The notes under the pieces were generated by a model. It did not search any database, was not told the DNA's origin, and worked only from the letters and a program-made list of their open reading frames with translations. Below, piece after piece: positions 47,252-58,269 of a DNA stretch of 64,000 nucleotides. A program made the translations under genes and the position numbers. Source of the DNA: Rotaria socialis (lineage: Eukaryota > Rotifera > Eurotatoria > Philodinida > Philodinidae); NCBI GenBank assembly GCA_905331475.1, contig CAJNYU010003848.1, positions 1 to 64,000 on the forward strand, given 5' to 3'. The stretch's first letter is position 1; every line of letters starts with the position of its first letter.

Positions 47252-47939
47252 ATGACTCTACAGGATAGTTCTAGAAAAATGAAAAAGAAAAAGAAGCAAT
47301 CGAAAAAACTTTTGCCAAAAAATGTCTTTGAAATCGTTGGTGAAAGTGGACAAATAATTGAACGAGTCGTTCCAAATAGCACAAAGAAAGAAGTTGATAA
47401 ACCGACAGAAACTGAGCCAACGCCAACATTTAGTGAACGCACGAAAAAACGACGAGTAAATATTCGATATGATAACTTCTTTTTTGAACGAATTCTTGTA
47501 TACGTTGACTTTTAGAGACGTGAATGGGATGCAATGAACTATGAACCATTTGACATAACACGTGGTCGTGAATATGAACGAGCATTACAACGAGTTGCTA
47601 CACGTGGTATTGTTCAATTGTTTAATACAGTTCGAAAACAACAACAAACTTCATCGTCAGCAACAAAAAAGAAACAAGAAAGTACAATAAATAAAGGTGA
47701 ATTTCTCGACATGCTTAAAACAATCGATTCGGATGAAGTCTCATGCAAAATTATGAAGAAAAATCAACCCATGGTAAGTAAAATAAAAAGGAAAATTCAA
47801 TTATTCAATTAAAATACTTTCACTTCAGGTTGAATCAACAACTAAACCAGGGCCAGTCAGATGGAGCGTCTTCCAAGATGATTTGATGGCTAGTGTTAAA
47901 GATAATGATGATGATGATGATGATGAAGATGACGATTAA
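47252..47939 (+). CDS. RRP15: RRP15-like ribosomal RNA processing protein
   Basis: Exons are 47252-47455, 47516-47773 and 47829-47939, with phase-0 introns (190 aa). RRP15 is a nucleolar factor needed to mature the large-subunit rRNAs. The N-terminus is Lys-rich (K-M-K-K-K-K-K-Q-S-K-K), fitting nucleolar localisation. The family core is E-Y-E-R-A-L-Q-R-V-A-T-R-G-I-V-Q-L-F-N at about 83-101, followed by K-G-E-F-L-D-M-L. Near the end comes R-W-S-V-F-Q-D-D-L-M, matching the family's W-x-x-L-x-D-D-F-M. The tail is a run of Asp/Glu. It is somewhat shorter than vertebrate RRP15, which is longer at both ends. AATAAA lies near 47,967. Confidence 0.88.
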
Positions 47940-49346
47940 TTTGTTATTTGTTTTTGTCTATTCATAATAAAATCTTGTTGGAACAAAATAGAACATAAAT
48001 ATCTGTATTTCGGCGCGAATCAAATTCGGATTTGAGAATGGCAAAAACCCAGGAAAGACTTCGAACTGAATTTCTATTGTTTTTTCTCATAGAATTCATT
48101 CTAATTATTTGTTTTGCTTTGAAGACGAACAAAAACGATATTCTTGTTACAATTCTGCTGGTACGATCAAATAAGAGTCGTTTATTTCAAGCACTTTAAG
48201 ATTTACTTTCTTGAGTTGAATTTTTTCGGTGTCTTCTTTTCCATAGGCACTATGAGTTTTCCTCTTGGCTTATTTCAATAAACTATATACAACTATGAAT
48301 GTGAATGCATTCCAGGATGTAGAATAAGTTTTTTTTTGCCAAACATTAATTTTTTCACAAAATGCAGTCTTCTGAGAAGTATTTCAAGACTGTCGTTGCT
48401 TAATAACAGCGCGTATCACTAATTAATGCTACGTTTACAACAGCGAAAAAATAATACAATTTTTTGTGCTTGTCTTCAAACATTAGATAATCTAAATAGA
48501 ACCTAGTTTCTTGTAAGCAAAAAAGAATTCTATTCGATAATAAATTTTGCTGAAATTATTAAAATCTTTCATATGCGCGAATTTCAACATCTTCAAATGA
48601 GTTTTATCTCAGCAGTTCGGCAGACGAGATTTTTGTCGGCATTGGCAACACAACGTGCGTAGTTGTAAAAATATTTATTGAATACCTTTCTTTTAATAAT
48701 GTTTCTCGTTGTCCTTTATTATTTTTAATTTAATATTTTTATAACTCATACGCATACTCTTTTTGAATCATTTTACGCATCAAATCAGTTTTTCTTCTTC
48801 TTTACGTCACTGCGAATGACGCAATAGCATGAATCGAAAGTTTTATTTAATCTTTGATGATTATTATCGCTTATTACGTATGAAATGATGCTGCATTGGC
48901 ATCATCAGAGTTTGTGATGTGCGCAATGCCACATGAATCATTTACATTGGAAGAAAGCTGCTGAAAATGCTTGATTCATCATGAATAAGAAGTTCTTTTT
49001 TTTATTCTCAAATGTTTTGCAACGAGAATATCATATTAAAAAAGTCTTTTTTTCCTTATCTTCCTAAATGCGTGCGTGTCATACAAAACACGTGCTTGAT
49101 ATTTATTCTCTACTGAGTTCGTTTTTGTCGATGATCGTTGGATGGACTGGGTTATTTTCTCGTTTCATCTTCCTTTTCTTTCTTCCTTCATTTGTTTCGT
49201 TCTTTCATCTCAACGTCATTATCTGACGGCATGAAGTATATTTATTCTAGAAAGGAAAGAAAAATGCATTCTATCAACTAGGACAAACGCGCTGAATTAC
49301 TCGACGGAGAACGCAAAAGCAATCGACACGAACAAAAAAAGAAAAA
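47940..49346. other. Intergenic spacer
   Basis: Between RRP15 and the vWA gene. AT-rich with T-runs. I see no gene or repeat. The last 100 bp is A-rich 5' UTR-like sequence. Confidence 0.55.
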
Positions 49347-51671
49347 ATGTATCCAAATATTGGTTCAGGCACTCCACAACCATCAGCACCGCCACCACCA
49401 ACGTCAACATCAGCAACTCCAGCATCGACAAGTTCTACACTATCTAATACAAGTTCATCGAAACCCTTTGGATTTTCTAGTGTAATGGCTCAACCGAACA
49501 ATCAAAACACACCTTATCCTACTGGAGGAAGCTCATCACAACCTCCTTACCCGACAGGTCCATCATCTCAACCTCCTTATCCAACAGCTCCTCCGTCATC
49601 ATCACCTTATAACAATCCATATCCATCAAGTAATCAACCAGCAAATCCAAACAGTTATTCAAGCTATTCTCTTCCAAACATTGGACAACAACCTCCCCCA
49701 CCTCAAGGTAAACCATTGTTTGAAATCGAAAAATCTTTTTATATCCATTAACTTTTTTAGGTGGTGCTGGTTATCAACAAAGTCCTTATCCACAACAACC
49801 AGGTGGTTATCAAGCTCCAAATCCGTCTGCTGGATATTCAAGTGGTCAACAACCACCACATCCAACAGGTTAGTTGAATTTTAAATAATATCTTAGTCAT
49901 TGATATGTGTTATTGTAAGAAAAGTAAAATTCTAAATATGATTTATTTAGGTAATCAATCTTCATATCGTCCACCAAATCCTTATCCAGCAGGCAATTCG
50001 TATGCTCCACAACAAGGTAATCACTTTATATTTTTTTCAGATAATACATCGATAACGTCTTTATTTGCAACAAAAAAAATCTATCTAAACAGTAACGAAA
50101 TCAGAGAAAGAATTTCCTAATCGATTTATATAAAACATGCTTTGATAGAAAGGGCATCAATCGTAAATAAAATTAAAATAAATAGCCAATTCACAAAAGA
50201 CATCTAAATAACGGAGAATAACATTATTTATATTGCAGGTAACACCGGCTTTCAAAATCCATACCAACCATCAGGCGGCTATCCACCACAACAAGGTAAA
50301 TATCATTTAAAATTTTCTTTATTGAGTTAATCTCTTTAATTCATAGGTGGATATCCATCACAACCACCATATCAAAATCCTCGTGGTCCAACTCCTCAGC
50401 AACCACCCAATCAAAATCCCTACGGTCAAAATCCATATGGTCAAAACCCATACCCCTCAAATGCTCCACAACAACAATATCCAAATCCGTACGGTTCTAA
50501 TGCTCCACCGCAATCGTATCAAACTCCCTATGGTGCAAATCCTCAACAACCTCCAGGTAATAAACGGCGCTCTCTAGCTAATAAAAACTTCGTGAGAATG
50601 ATTCAAAAACATGCTTGTCTAACAAAGCTCTCGTGATAAAAAAAAAATTAATGCTATAATCGACCTCTAAATTTGTTTTCTAACAGGCGGTTATGGTGGC
50701 TATTCTTCGTATAATCAACAGCCACCACCACCACAACAATCCTATCAAAATCCTTCTCCTTATCAACAACCAGGCTAGTGCTGTTATTTTTCATATAAAA
50801 TCAATATATTTTGTTCTGTTCTGTTTTACAGGTGGCGGATACAATCAGAATTCATATGGATCACCAGCTGGTAAGTTATTTTCTATAAGAAAAAAGAATA
50901 TATTGAATTTGAATAAACTATTCAGCCAATGATCGTATTCGAGCAATAGCTGGTCGATATGAAATCAATGACACTCTTGCACAACGCCTTAACATTCTCA
51001 ATCAATATGAAATTGTTGTTCTTTGTGATGACTCTGGCTCAATGAATACACCAGTCGACGGAACACAGGGTAGTCGCTGGGATGAATTACGATCCATTGT
51101 ACAAATAGTTATGGAAATTGGTTGCGTATTTGATTCCAATGGAATTGATGTATATTTTCTGAATCGTCCTCCCATGAAAAATGTAACTGATCCTCGACAA
51201 GTTGTTGAATCATTTAATCAACGACCAGGCGGACTAACACCATTAACACCAGCTTTACGACAAATTTTTCAATCAGCAGCAAGTAAACCGGGCAGTGATA
51301 AACGTTTACTTGTATTCGTTGCTACAGATGGAGCTCCAACAGATGCAAATGGAAATGTCGATGTACAAAGTTTAGAAAATCTAATGCGAAACGAACGTCA
51401 AGCAAATACAACCTATGTTACATTCCTTGCTTGTACAGATGATGAATCAAGTGTAGCTTATTTATCGCAATGGGATCGTTCAATGATGAATGTCGATGTT
51501 GTGGATGATTATAAAACTGAACGAGAAGAAATACGTCGCAATCGAGGACACAATTATCCTTTTTCATTTGGCGATTACGTTGCAAAAGCATTACTTGGCG
51601 CAGTTGATCCACAAATGGATCTTCTAGATGAATCTGGAAATAATAATAATGATAATTTTCGAAGATATTAA
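49347..51671 (+). CDS. Pro/Gln/Tyr-rich protein with C-terminal vWA domain
   Basis: Eight exons: 49347-49707, 49761-49868, 49951-50016, 50239-50295, 50347-50556, 50687-50773, 50832-50870 and 50926-51671 (557 aa). The first 310 residues are low-complexity P/Q/Y/G/N sequence with N-P-Y-G and P-P-Y-P units, likely disordered and prone to condense. The vWA domain follows, with the metal site D-D-S-G-S (344-348), a G-G-L-T-P-L-T turn and T-D-G-A-P-T-D, so MIDAS residues look intact. No signal peptide or TM is seen, so it is probably cytoplasmic. Every intron is phase 1 and every internal low-complexity exon is a multiple of three, so exons can be skipped without a frameshift. Intron 6 has a GC donor. 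Similar low-complexity vWA proteins occur in protists and fungi. The role is unknown. Confidence 0.85.
50774..50831 (+). other. GC-AG intron in the vWA gene
   Basis: Reading on from exon 6 gives P-G then TAG, so an intron is required. The only in-frame junction is CAG/GCTAGT at 50774 joined to TTTTACAG/GTGGCGG at 50832, using GC instead of GT. All other introns here use GT in the same CAG/G context. Confidence 0.7.
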
Positions 51672-54039
51672 TCTATTACGAACACTATTTTTTCATCGAT
51701 CTTATATCAAAACGTCTGAACTACTGAACGAAAAACGTTGTTTTTAAATAAATAACTATATCATAGATTTCTTGTTATAATGTGAATTGATTGTTTCTTT
51801 TTCATCATCAACCACGTTTAATATTCATTTTCTCAAATCCAAGAGGAGGAGTCCTTTTTTCCAAGCTCGAAATGAATTTTAATTGTTATATTCAAGTTCA
51901 TATTACATTTCACATCAATATGCAATTTATGAGAAAATGCAATCACATTGTGTTTCGACGATCAAGCTTGTATACGTTACAAAGAATAAAATGATTTTTG
52001 CAAATTATTCAGGTGAAAGTTGTTTTCGATTTCAACACAGACACGATTCGATAATGACATTCGTTTTATTTTCAATGTCCCTTGAATTATATTCGATGCC
52101 GCGAGTTTTTTTGTAGATATATTTAGAGTAATTGAAGTATCGATATCATCAACCTATAATCTTCAGTGTATTCTACATGTAAGCATCATATGATTTAAGT
52201 TTTTTGGAAAGACACATGGATAATAATCTTGATGAGAAATTGATTTCAACAATATTGTTCAAACACAACTGTACCCTATGACAATGTATATTGATTGACA
52301 CACCCCATCGTTCACAATGATAGTCGAGATCATTTACTATAATAGATATTTGCTTTCGGATGAATACAATAAAAACGATACTTATTCAGTTAACATGAGT
52401 TTATGATTATGTGAACGCGTGCAGTTGTCGATTTTGAACGTTGAAAGAATAAATATTTATGTATTGGTATCAAAGCAACTGAAATATAGCATTATACAGA
52501 AACGGTTTTCGATCTTTATTCGATTTAGAAACTAGTGTAATCTTACATATCCAAACTGCACACACGAAATTAGGTCCACAAAAATGTGAAGGACACTATT
52601 CAAGAGTTGTTTTGTATGCGTCCACATGCATCTTTACAATACATGTCGAAATTCTTAATAGAGAAAATATGTAACACATCAAGTCCGGTTTCAAAGCAAC
52701 GAGAAAATTAGATGAACTATTGACAACAGTTAAATGCCAGATCTGGACTATGATGATAACGATCTTCACTCCTTGTTGTAGGCACATAGATACAATTACT
52801 ATCACCACAGTTAAAATTACTAGGAAATGAACACACTATATTTTCATATGCAGAGCTTGGGCCGCCCTAAAAATCTTCTCTAGTCGCTGAATGAGAAGGT
52901 TCATCGAATCGATACACATTATTTCTACATTGATATGTGCACACTAACGTATTTATTTTTCGAAGGAATATTTTTCAACTTCAGGTTCACCAAGAAAAGA
53001 TCAGATTTTCAACGATTACATTTTGATTTTTCATCTGGTGGAAACGTTAATATCGATGTGATTGGTCCTACAACGATGTTACGTTTCGCTTTTGAAGATA
53101 ATGGAATACAATACTGAATAAATTGCCGAATTTCGTACTCTATTCCATTGCACTTTTACTTGTTGCAACGATACTGACATGTATTACAAAATAGAGTAGA
53201 AAGATAATCATCAGAAATACATTTCTCAAATGATATTCTATTATCTAATGCAATTTGTAAGAACTCTCATCGTCATCCTAACTTAGAACGAGGAGTTTTA
53301 TTGAACTGAAAATACTTCACGTTCTCATACTTCCTATGTTAAAATTTAGTTTTTTAAGATTGTTCCACTAGATGGTTATTGCAAACGTGCTTTCTATAGT
53401 TCATCATGATTAGACTAATTTCTATCGATTAAAAAAGCGAAGAACATAACTCAATTGCCTTATATGTATTCAATACATTTGACTTCGACAATATGCGATA
53501 GTAATTTATTCGACGGAGTAATGTTTCGCACAAAGAATTCCAGCACAAATAACTATATAAAAAATTGTGACATGCAAATGACTAAAAATTCAAAACTTAA
53601 AATGAATTTCTAAATCAAAGCTCGTGAAAAGCATCATCTAACAAAGTTCGAAATCAAAAGAATGATTGCGACGTCCTTACGTCTAAAATAACTATGCTGT
53701 TATCAATGGGCGCAACAAATCTTTTTTTTCCATTGGTAATCATTTCATATTTTCTTGAGTCGCATGTGGAATAAATCCATGAAACTTACTATGACATTTG
53801 TATTCTTTTAAACAGAAATCAATAAATATAATGTAATCAAAAAGTTCTTATTTCATTATATTATAAGACACGGTCCAATAAAAACTATTATTTTCTCGAA
53901 TTTCACAATCGTACTGTAATAACAGCAATGACATCACACTTCTTTTTTTTTCTCCAGCAAGTTTACCTTTTTTCTCTTGTTCGTCTATCATAAACATGAA
54001 AAAAAACATAACGCGTCCTTTCTTTCAAACAACACTTAA
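51672..54039. other. Intergenic spacer with one orphan exon-like frame
   Basis: Poly(A) signals follow the vWA gene near 51,750. At 52,985-53,117 a frame behind TTTTTCAACTTCAG reads with gene-like codon use and ends I-Q-Y-TGA. It could be a stranded 3' exon, but nothing upstream joins to it. The rest shows no features. Confidence 0.45.
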
Positions 54040-54960
54040 ATGACCACGACGAAGTTGGCTAATATTGGCATAAAATATCTTAGTGATCTACAGTTAGATG
54101 ATCTTTATCAATTACAAGATGAATTAAATATCTTATGGAAAAATGGTCAATCGACAATTTCAAATAGTTTATATGATAAAATAGCCGATGGTATTAACTA
54201 TGAAATAACACAATTAGCAGCCGATCCATATAATTATGCTGTGAAAAGAAATGATAATGAATTGCAAAAACTTCTTGCGCGCTTGACTGGATTGCATTCA
54301 CAAAAGAAATCTCCCGTTGCAAATTCTGTCTGGGATATTCTTTCTCATGAATTGGCGATGCGAAATTTCGTCACCATTCATCCTCCATTAACATATCCTT
54401 CGAATTGGACAAGAATGTCATTAAGTGAAAATCCCGTTGAATTTATAACATTATCTCAATCATCACAAGAATTTCAAGATTTATCAAGTGTTTTTTCAAA
54501 ATCTCTTGGAAAATCATCTGTTGCTATCTATTCAATAATTCGAATACAAAATCTTCGACTTTGGTCTATTTTTCAAGAATTACAAAAAACAATTCCGAAC
54601 AATATTCTACGTCTTTTTCATGGCACAGCATCGCCAGAACAGCAAAAACTAATAATGTATCATGGTTTTTTTCATAGTTTTTGTCCGGGTGGTCTTATTG
54701 GCGATGGAGTTTATTTTGCAGTCAATTCACAATATTCTAATGATGATCCATATGTACTAAAACGAACCAATCATCGTAGAGAATTATTCATCTGTCAAGT
54801 TTTATTGGGAAATTCCAGCCAAGGTGCAGGAGGTCTTAAATCACCGGCACCAGGATGTCACTCAGTATTTCATGATAGTGGTAGTCAAAACGATATGTTC
54901 TGTATTTTTAATAGTTATCAATCATATCCAGAATATATTGTACAATATGATTATGAATGA
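54040..54960 (+). CDS. PARP-type mono-ADP-ribosyltransferase, intronless
   Basis: One uninterrupted frame of 306 aa. The C-terminal 150 residues form a PARP catalytic domain: L-F-H-G-T with NAD-binding His194, G-D-G-V-Y-F-A with Tyr225, S-Q-Y-S-N, a Q-V-L-L-G strand and the closing Y-P-E-Y-I-V-Q-Y. This layout is closest to the PARP10/12/14/15 and TIPARP group, which adds single ADP-ribose units. I cannot place the third triad residue with confidence, so activity type is uncertain. The N-terminal 150 residues are helical, polar and unrecognised; there is no WWE, macro or zinc-finger domain. It is an unusually small stand-alone enzyme. Lack of introns may reflect retrogene or foreign origin. 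It is the only PARP fold here, distinct from the R-S-E ART-TPR genes. Confidence 0.85.
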   Translation: MTTTKLANIGIKYLSDLQLDDLYQLQDELNILWKNGQSTISNSLYDKIADGINYEITQLAADPYNYAVKRNDNELQKLLARLTGLHSQKKSPVANSVWDILSHELAMRNFVTIHPPLTYPSNWTRMSLSENPVEFITLSQSSQEFQDLSSVFSKSLGKSSVAIYSIIRIQNLRLWSIFQELQKTIPNNILRLFHGTASPEQQKLIMYHGFFHSFCPGGLIGDGVYFAVNSQYSNDDPYVLKRTNHRRELFICQVLLGNSSQGAGGLKSPAPGCHSVFHDSGSQNDMFCIFNSYQSYPEYIVQYDYE

Positions 54961-55838
54961 AAAATCAATACTTCATTCATAGACAAAGGAGTGCCTTATA
55001 TTTTTTTATGCAGAACATTTAAAGAAAAAACTTCAGCAATAATAAATATCATTGGTTTGTACAAATGCTACGTTTGTACAAGAAAATAAACTGTGTTAAT
55101 CGATGGTTACCCCAAAGAGTAAAATATTTTCATCCGCATGTGTGAAGAAAGCACGAGATTGCAGGAGGATGAAATTTTTCTTTGTAGAAAAAAAAACAAT
55201 TATTAAAGCATGATCATTTTTCAGTGGCAGTGAATGTTAAGTTTCTCTATGACTGATAGTTTCTGGATATCGATATATGTATGAAAAGGTTGTTTTTTTA
55301 TTATTGTAAAAATCAATTGTTATTCACACATCATCTTTTAACTGAAAGAAAACATTCACACTCATCAAATGATATGTTTGAAGTCTCAACAGTCGATGGT
55401 TTTTAAATCTATTTTGAATTGTATCTTTCTACGCTCAAAGAAATAAGATTTAATTTGAAGGATACGATCAAATAACTGTGTTATTTAATAAGTCAAATCT
55501 CATAGTAAAAAATACCCTTCGATAGGGAAAACATTTTAAAGGAAAAAAATACTGAAATATAAGTTGATATAACACTTATACTCATTGACAAACCATTAAT
55601 ATCCAAAATACAAAAACAAAATGTCATATTATCTTCTTAATCAGAGCAGCGAATCGGATGGGAAAAACTGGTTTATCCCATGGGAAAAACTGATTTATCC
55701 CATGAGAGAATTTTCTTCTCCCACTAGGAGCTCTGTTCTTAGCTGTCACTAGAAAAATATTCACTATTTCATAAGAGTATAAGTAGTAGAAATACGATTG
55801 CTGAGCATCGAGATAATCATCAACGGACTAGTTCTACA
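54961..55838. other. Intergenic spacer and promoter region
   Basis: AT-rich 3' flank of the PARP-type gene, with AATAAA near 55,084, leading into the upstream region of the hevein-like gene. Apart from a 22-bp duplication at 55658-55701 and a TATAAG-like word near 55,780, nothing stands out. Confidence 0.5.
55658..55701. repeat. 22-bp tandem duplication upstream of the hevein-like gene
   Basis: ATGGGAAAAACTG[GA]TTTATCCC occurs twice head to tail with one mismatch, about 140 bp before the start codon. ATGGGAAAAACTG and TTTATCCCAT partly invert each other, so the unit could be a duplicated binding site. A TATAAG word follows near 55,780. Confidence 0.6.
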
Positions 55839-56378
55839 ATGCATCGATTCAGCATACTGTCATCGATAGTTTGTTTGCTATCGATATTAAGTAATTTAAT
55901 TGGGTATGGAACCGGTTGTCATTGTCCGTCTAATATGTGCTGTTCACAATGGGGTTATTGTGGTACAACTGCTGAATATTGTGGCGCTGGATGTCAACAG
56001 GGAAAGTGTTGGCTGAGTGGATCAGAATCAAATAGACAAATGCCAATACTTTCTGGTTCGTTTCATGGACGATGTACCTATTATCATGTCGAAGGTGATT
56101 ATACAGCATGTGGTACACGGCATAGTGATAACGAATATATTGCTGCGTTGAATGCTCCTCAATTTGATATGCATACGCCGAACGGCAATCCAAATCGAAA
56201 TTCATTATGCAATCGAAAAATTGAAGTAAATGGACCACGTGGTTCGATTGTCGTTCAATTAGTAGATCGATGTGCAGGTTGTCCTCACGATGGTTTAGAC
56301 TTATCACCTGCAGCATTTAAAGCTATTGCTGGAAGCCTCAGTATTGGTGTCGTTCAAGTTTCTTGGAAAATGAAATGA
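55839..56378 (+). CDS. Secreted hevein-like chitin-binding plus double-psi beta-barrel protein
   Basis: A single exon of 179 aa. Residues 1-26 are a signal peptide with a hydrophobic core (I-V-C-L-L-S-I-L-S). Residues 27-60 form a hevein/ChtBD1 domain: C-C-S-Q-W-G-Y-C-G followed by Y-C-G-A-G-C-Q, with the aromatic chitin-contact positions kept. Residues 73-179 form a six-stranded double-psi beta-barrel of the RlpA/expansin/barwin type: G-R-C-T-Y-Y, C-N-R-K-I-E-V, V-D-R-C-A-G-C, and the conserved Asp in L-D-L-S-P-A-A-F. The order hevein then DPBB recalls plant PR-4 (hevein-barwin) and fungal chitin-binding barrels. It probably binds chitin outside the cell; hydrolysis is not implied. No introns and an unusual domain pair for an animal make horizontal gain likely, but that needs a tree. 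Confidence 0.87.
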   Translation: MHRFSILSSIVCLLSILSNLIGYGTGCHCPSNMCCSQWGYCGTTAEYCGAGCQQGKCWLSGSESNRQMPILSGSFHGRCTYYHVEGDYTACGTRHSDNEYIAALNAPQFDMHTPNGNPNRNSLCNRKIEVNGPRGSIVVQLVDRCAGCPHDGLDLSPAAFKAIAGSLSIGVVQVSWKMK

Positions 56379-57787
56379 TCTGATTTTCATTTAAAGTAAT
56401 GTTTGCTTTAGGTTCATACAAGAATAATTCAGTGTTGTTCTTATGAATTTCTCAAAAATAATAAACGACAGTGAGCCATATGTATGCAATGAATCCATTA
56501 TTTGAGACTTTCATTTTCACTTATTTGTTTTTATTGTTATTTAATTTCATCGGTTTCGAAAAGATATCAAACCGAGAAGGAAATAGAAAAGACTTCTATT
56601 CGTTGCGGGAGGGAAATTCGTAGTAAAATATGTTGACTGTTTTTTCTTATTCTAACAATTGTCTAATTTTGACCATTAAATCAGTGTTGAAATAACATAT
56701 TTATTGAACCCTCTGTACTGGCTCTGCTTTGCAAAAGCAGAAAACGACCGTTTCTCATACAATCGTACGTTATATGTTAAATTCTGCCGATAAAATCATT
56801 CATGTCGCTTCGAAAATATAAAGTGAATCTATAAATCGTAAGTTACGCTGATTACACTTTGCTTTATTATAGTGTAAAATATCACATTTATATATGTGAT
56901 TTGTATTTGTTTTTCGATACCACTGAACACACATGTCAATGAATATGATACACCAGCGGAATAATGAAAAGAAGTTACAAATGATTTTGATTGCTATTTA
57001 ACTATTTCTAATTAGAATCTTGTCTTGTTTCTTTTTTTGGCATAAAATCTTTGATTGAATATTTGAAAGAAAAAGATCGATTGTCACATAATAAATAGGG
57101 AAATACCGTACATAACATAACGGAAAAGACAAATTTATTGCTTGTGTAAATACTTTCTATACGTATAGCAATTAAAATCAATCGTGATCATTATAAAATA
57201 TCTTTTTTTGTGTACTCAAAAAAAAGAGTACACTATAGAATCGGTCAGTGTGTCCGGCCGTCCGACAGTTTATTCGATAACTCTTCGCAATTACATTCGA
57301 TTGAGCTGAAATTTTGTGCACAGAATTGTCTCATCAATATCTCGGCCGAGTTCGAAAATGAGAAGGATCCGTCAAGAAATGGCTGAGTTTGTCAAAAAAA
57401 TTCTCATTTTGACCAGACCATCCCTGAGGCGGAGGGAATACAGAGATTTTTTCAAACGAAATATTTTTCTCAGAATTATCCACAAAATATATAAATCGAT
57501 TCAGTTTTTAACGCTGATCCCGAATCTGGTATTAGTTTTGAACTAAATCATAGTTTTCTAACGAAACATTGCCTGAAAAAGTCTCAAAATGCACAAACTG
57601 CATCCAGAAATCAAATTGCCTAGTTTCTCATGATAATTTTGGTGTTCAAACATTCTAGAATGACTCATATGTCCCATGCACTTTTTGCAGTACACATAAC
57701 TCTCGGATGAAATCCGAAGTTTCCACATTTTTTTTCTATTGGTTATAATATACTTGGTCTCAATTCGAATCATATCTGCTTTCAACT
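56379..57787. other. Intergenic spacer
   Basis: AT-rich. A perfect small hairpin GTGTACTC-A8-GAGTACAC lies at 57210-57233, followed by a CCGGCCGTCCGAC patch. Short open frames at 57,316-57,785 on both strands have no recognised motif. A related-looking hairpin AGTGTATTT-TT-AAATACACT lies at 58962-58981, also followed by CCG-rich sequence, so these may be ends or copies of one repeat. Confidence 0.45.
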
Positions 57788-58269
57788 ATGTTCTTACTTT
57801 CGTCTATTGCTATTGCTTCTTTTCCTTTTCTTAGTAAGTCAGCAAATTAACAAATAGTTGGTAAGTTATTATGCATTCATACACTTTTAGCTACGAGTCA
57901 AATGACTGAGGGTCTTCATTGTTATGCCTGTGTAAACTGCAATGATCCATTCAATTCAACCAACGTTCTAATAACGCCTTCAGTTTCTACTCCATCATGG
58001 TTTTGCTCAGTAAGTCGATTTTGTTGTAATTATATGGCATTCAGATTGAACTATATGCATTTCAATTAGAAAAAAAAACAGTGCATTATAATACTTCTCG
58101 AAGTTTGATACAATCATGCGCACATTATGGTACCGTTGATAATGGCCAATGGTGTTGTCAAACTGATCTTTGTAATCGAGCGAAGAAAGATCTACTAATA
58201 AGTAGTTATATTTTTGGCATAAGTTTATTGATGGCTGAGTTTTTCTTTCAAAATATTGTTGATTTGTAA
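57788..58269 (+). CDS. Ly6/uPAR (LU domain) GPI-anchor-type surface protein
   Basis: Exon 1, 57788-57833, is a signal peptide (M-F-L-L-S-S-I-A-I-A). Exon 2 is 57891-58009 and exon 3 ends at 58269. The mature part has L-H-C-Y-A-C-V-N-C, a W-F-C-S strand, a central S-C and the hallmark W-C-C-Q-T-D-L-C-N, the C-C-x-x-D-x-C-N end of three-finger LU domains. A hydrophobic tail (I-S-S-Y-I-F-G-I-S-L-L) suggests GPI attachment. The last intron is uncertain: the in-frame acceptor at 58044 makes a 35-bp intron (129 aa), while the more usual acceptor at 58069 makes 60 bp but is one base out of frame next to a run of nine A. A miscounted homopolymer would resolve it. The ligand is unknown. Confidence 0.75.

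Noticed and set aside
52935-53117. Orphan frame ending I-Q-Y-stop behind a good acceptor
   Set aside because: Codon use looks real, but no upstream exon or domain can be linked to it; kept only as a note in the spacer.
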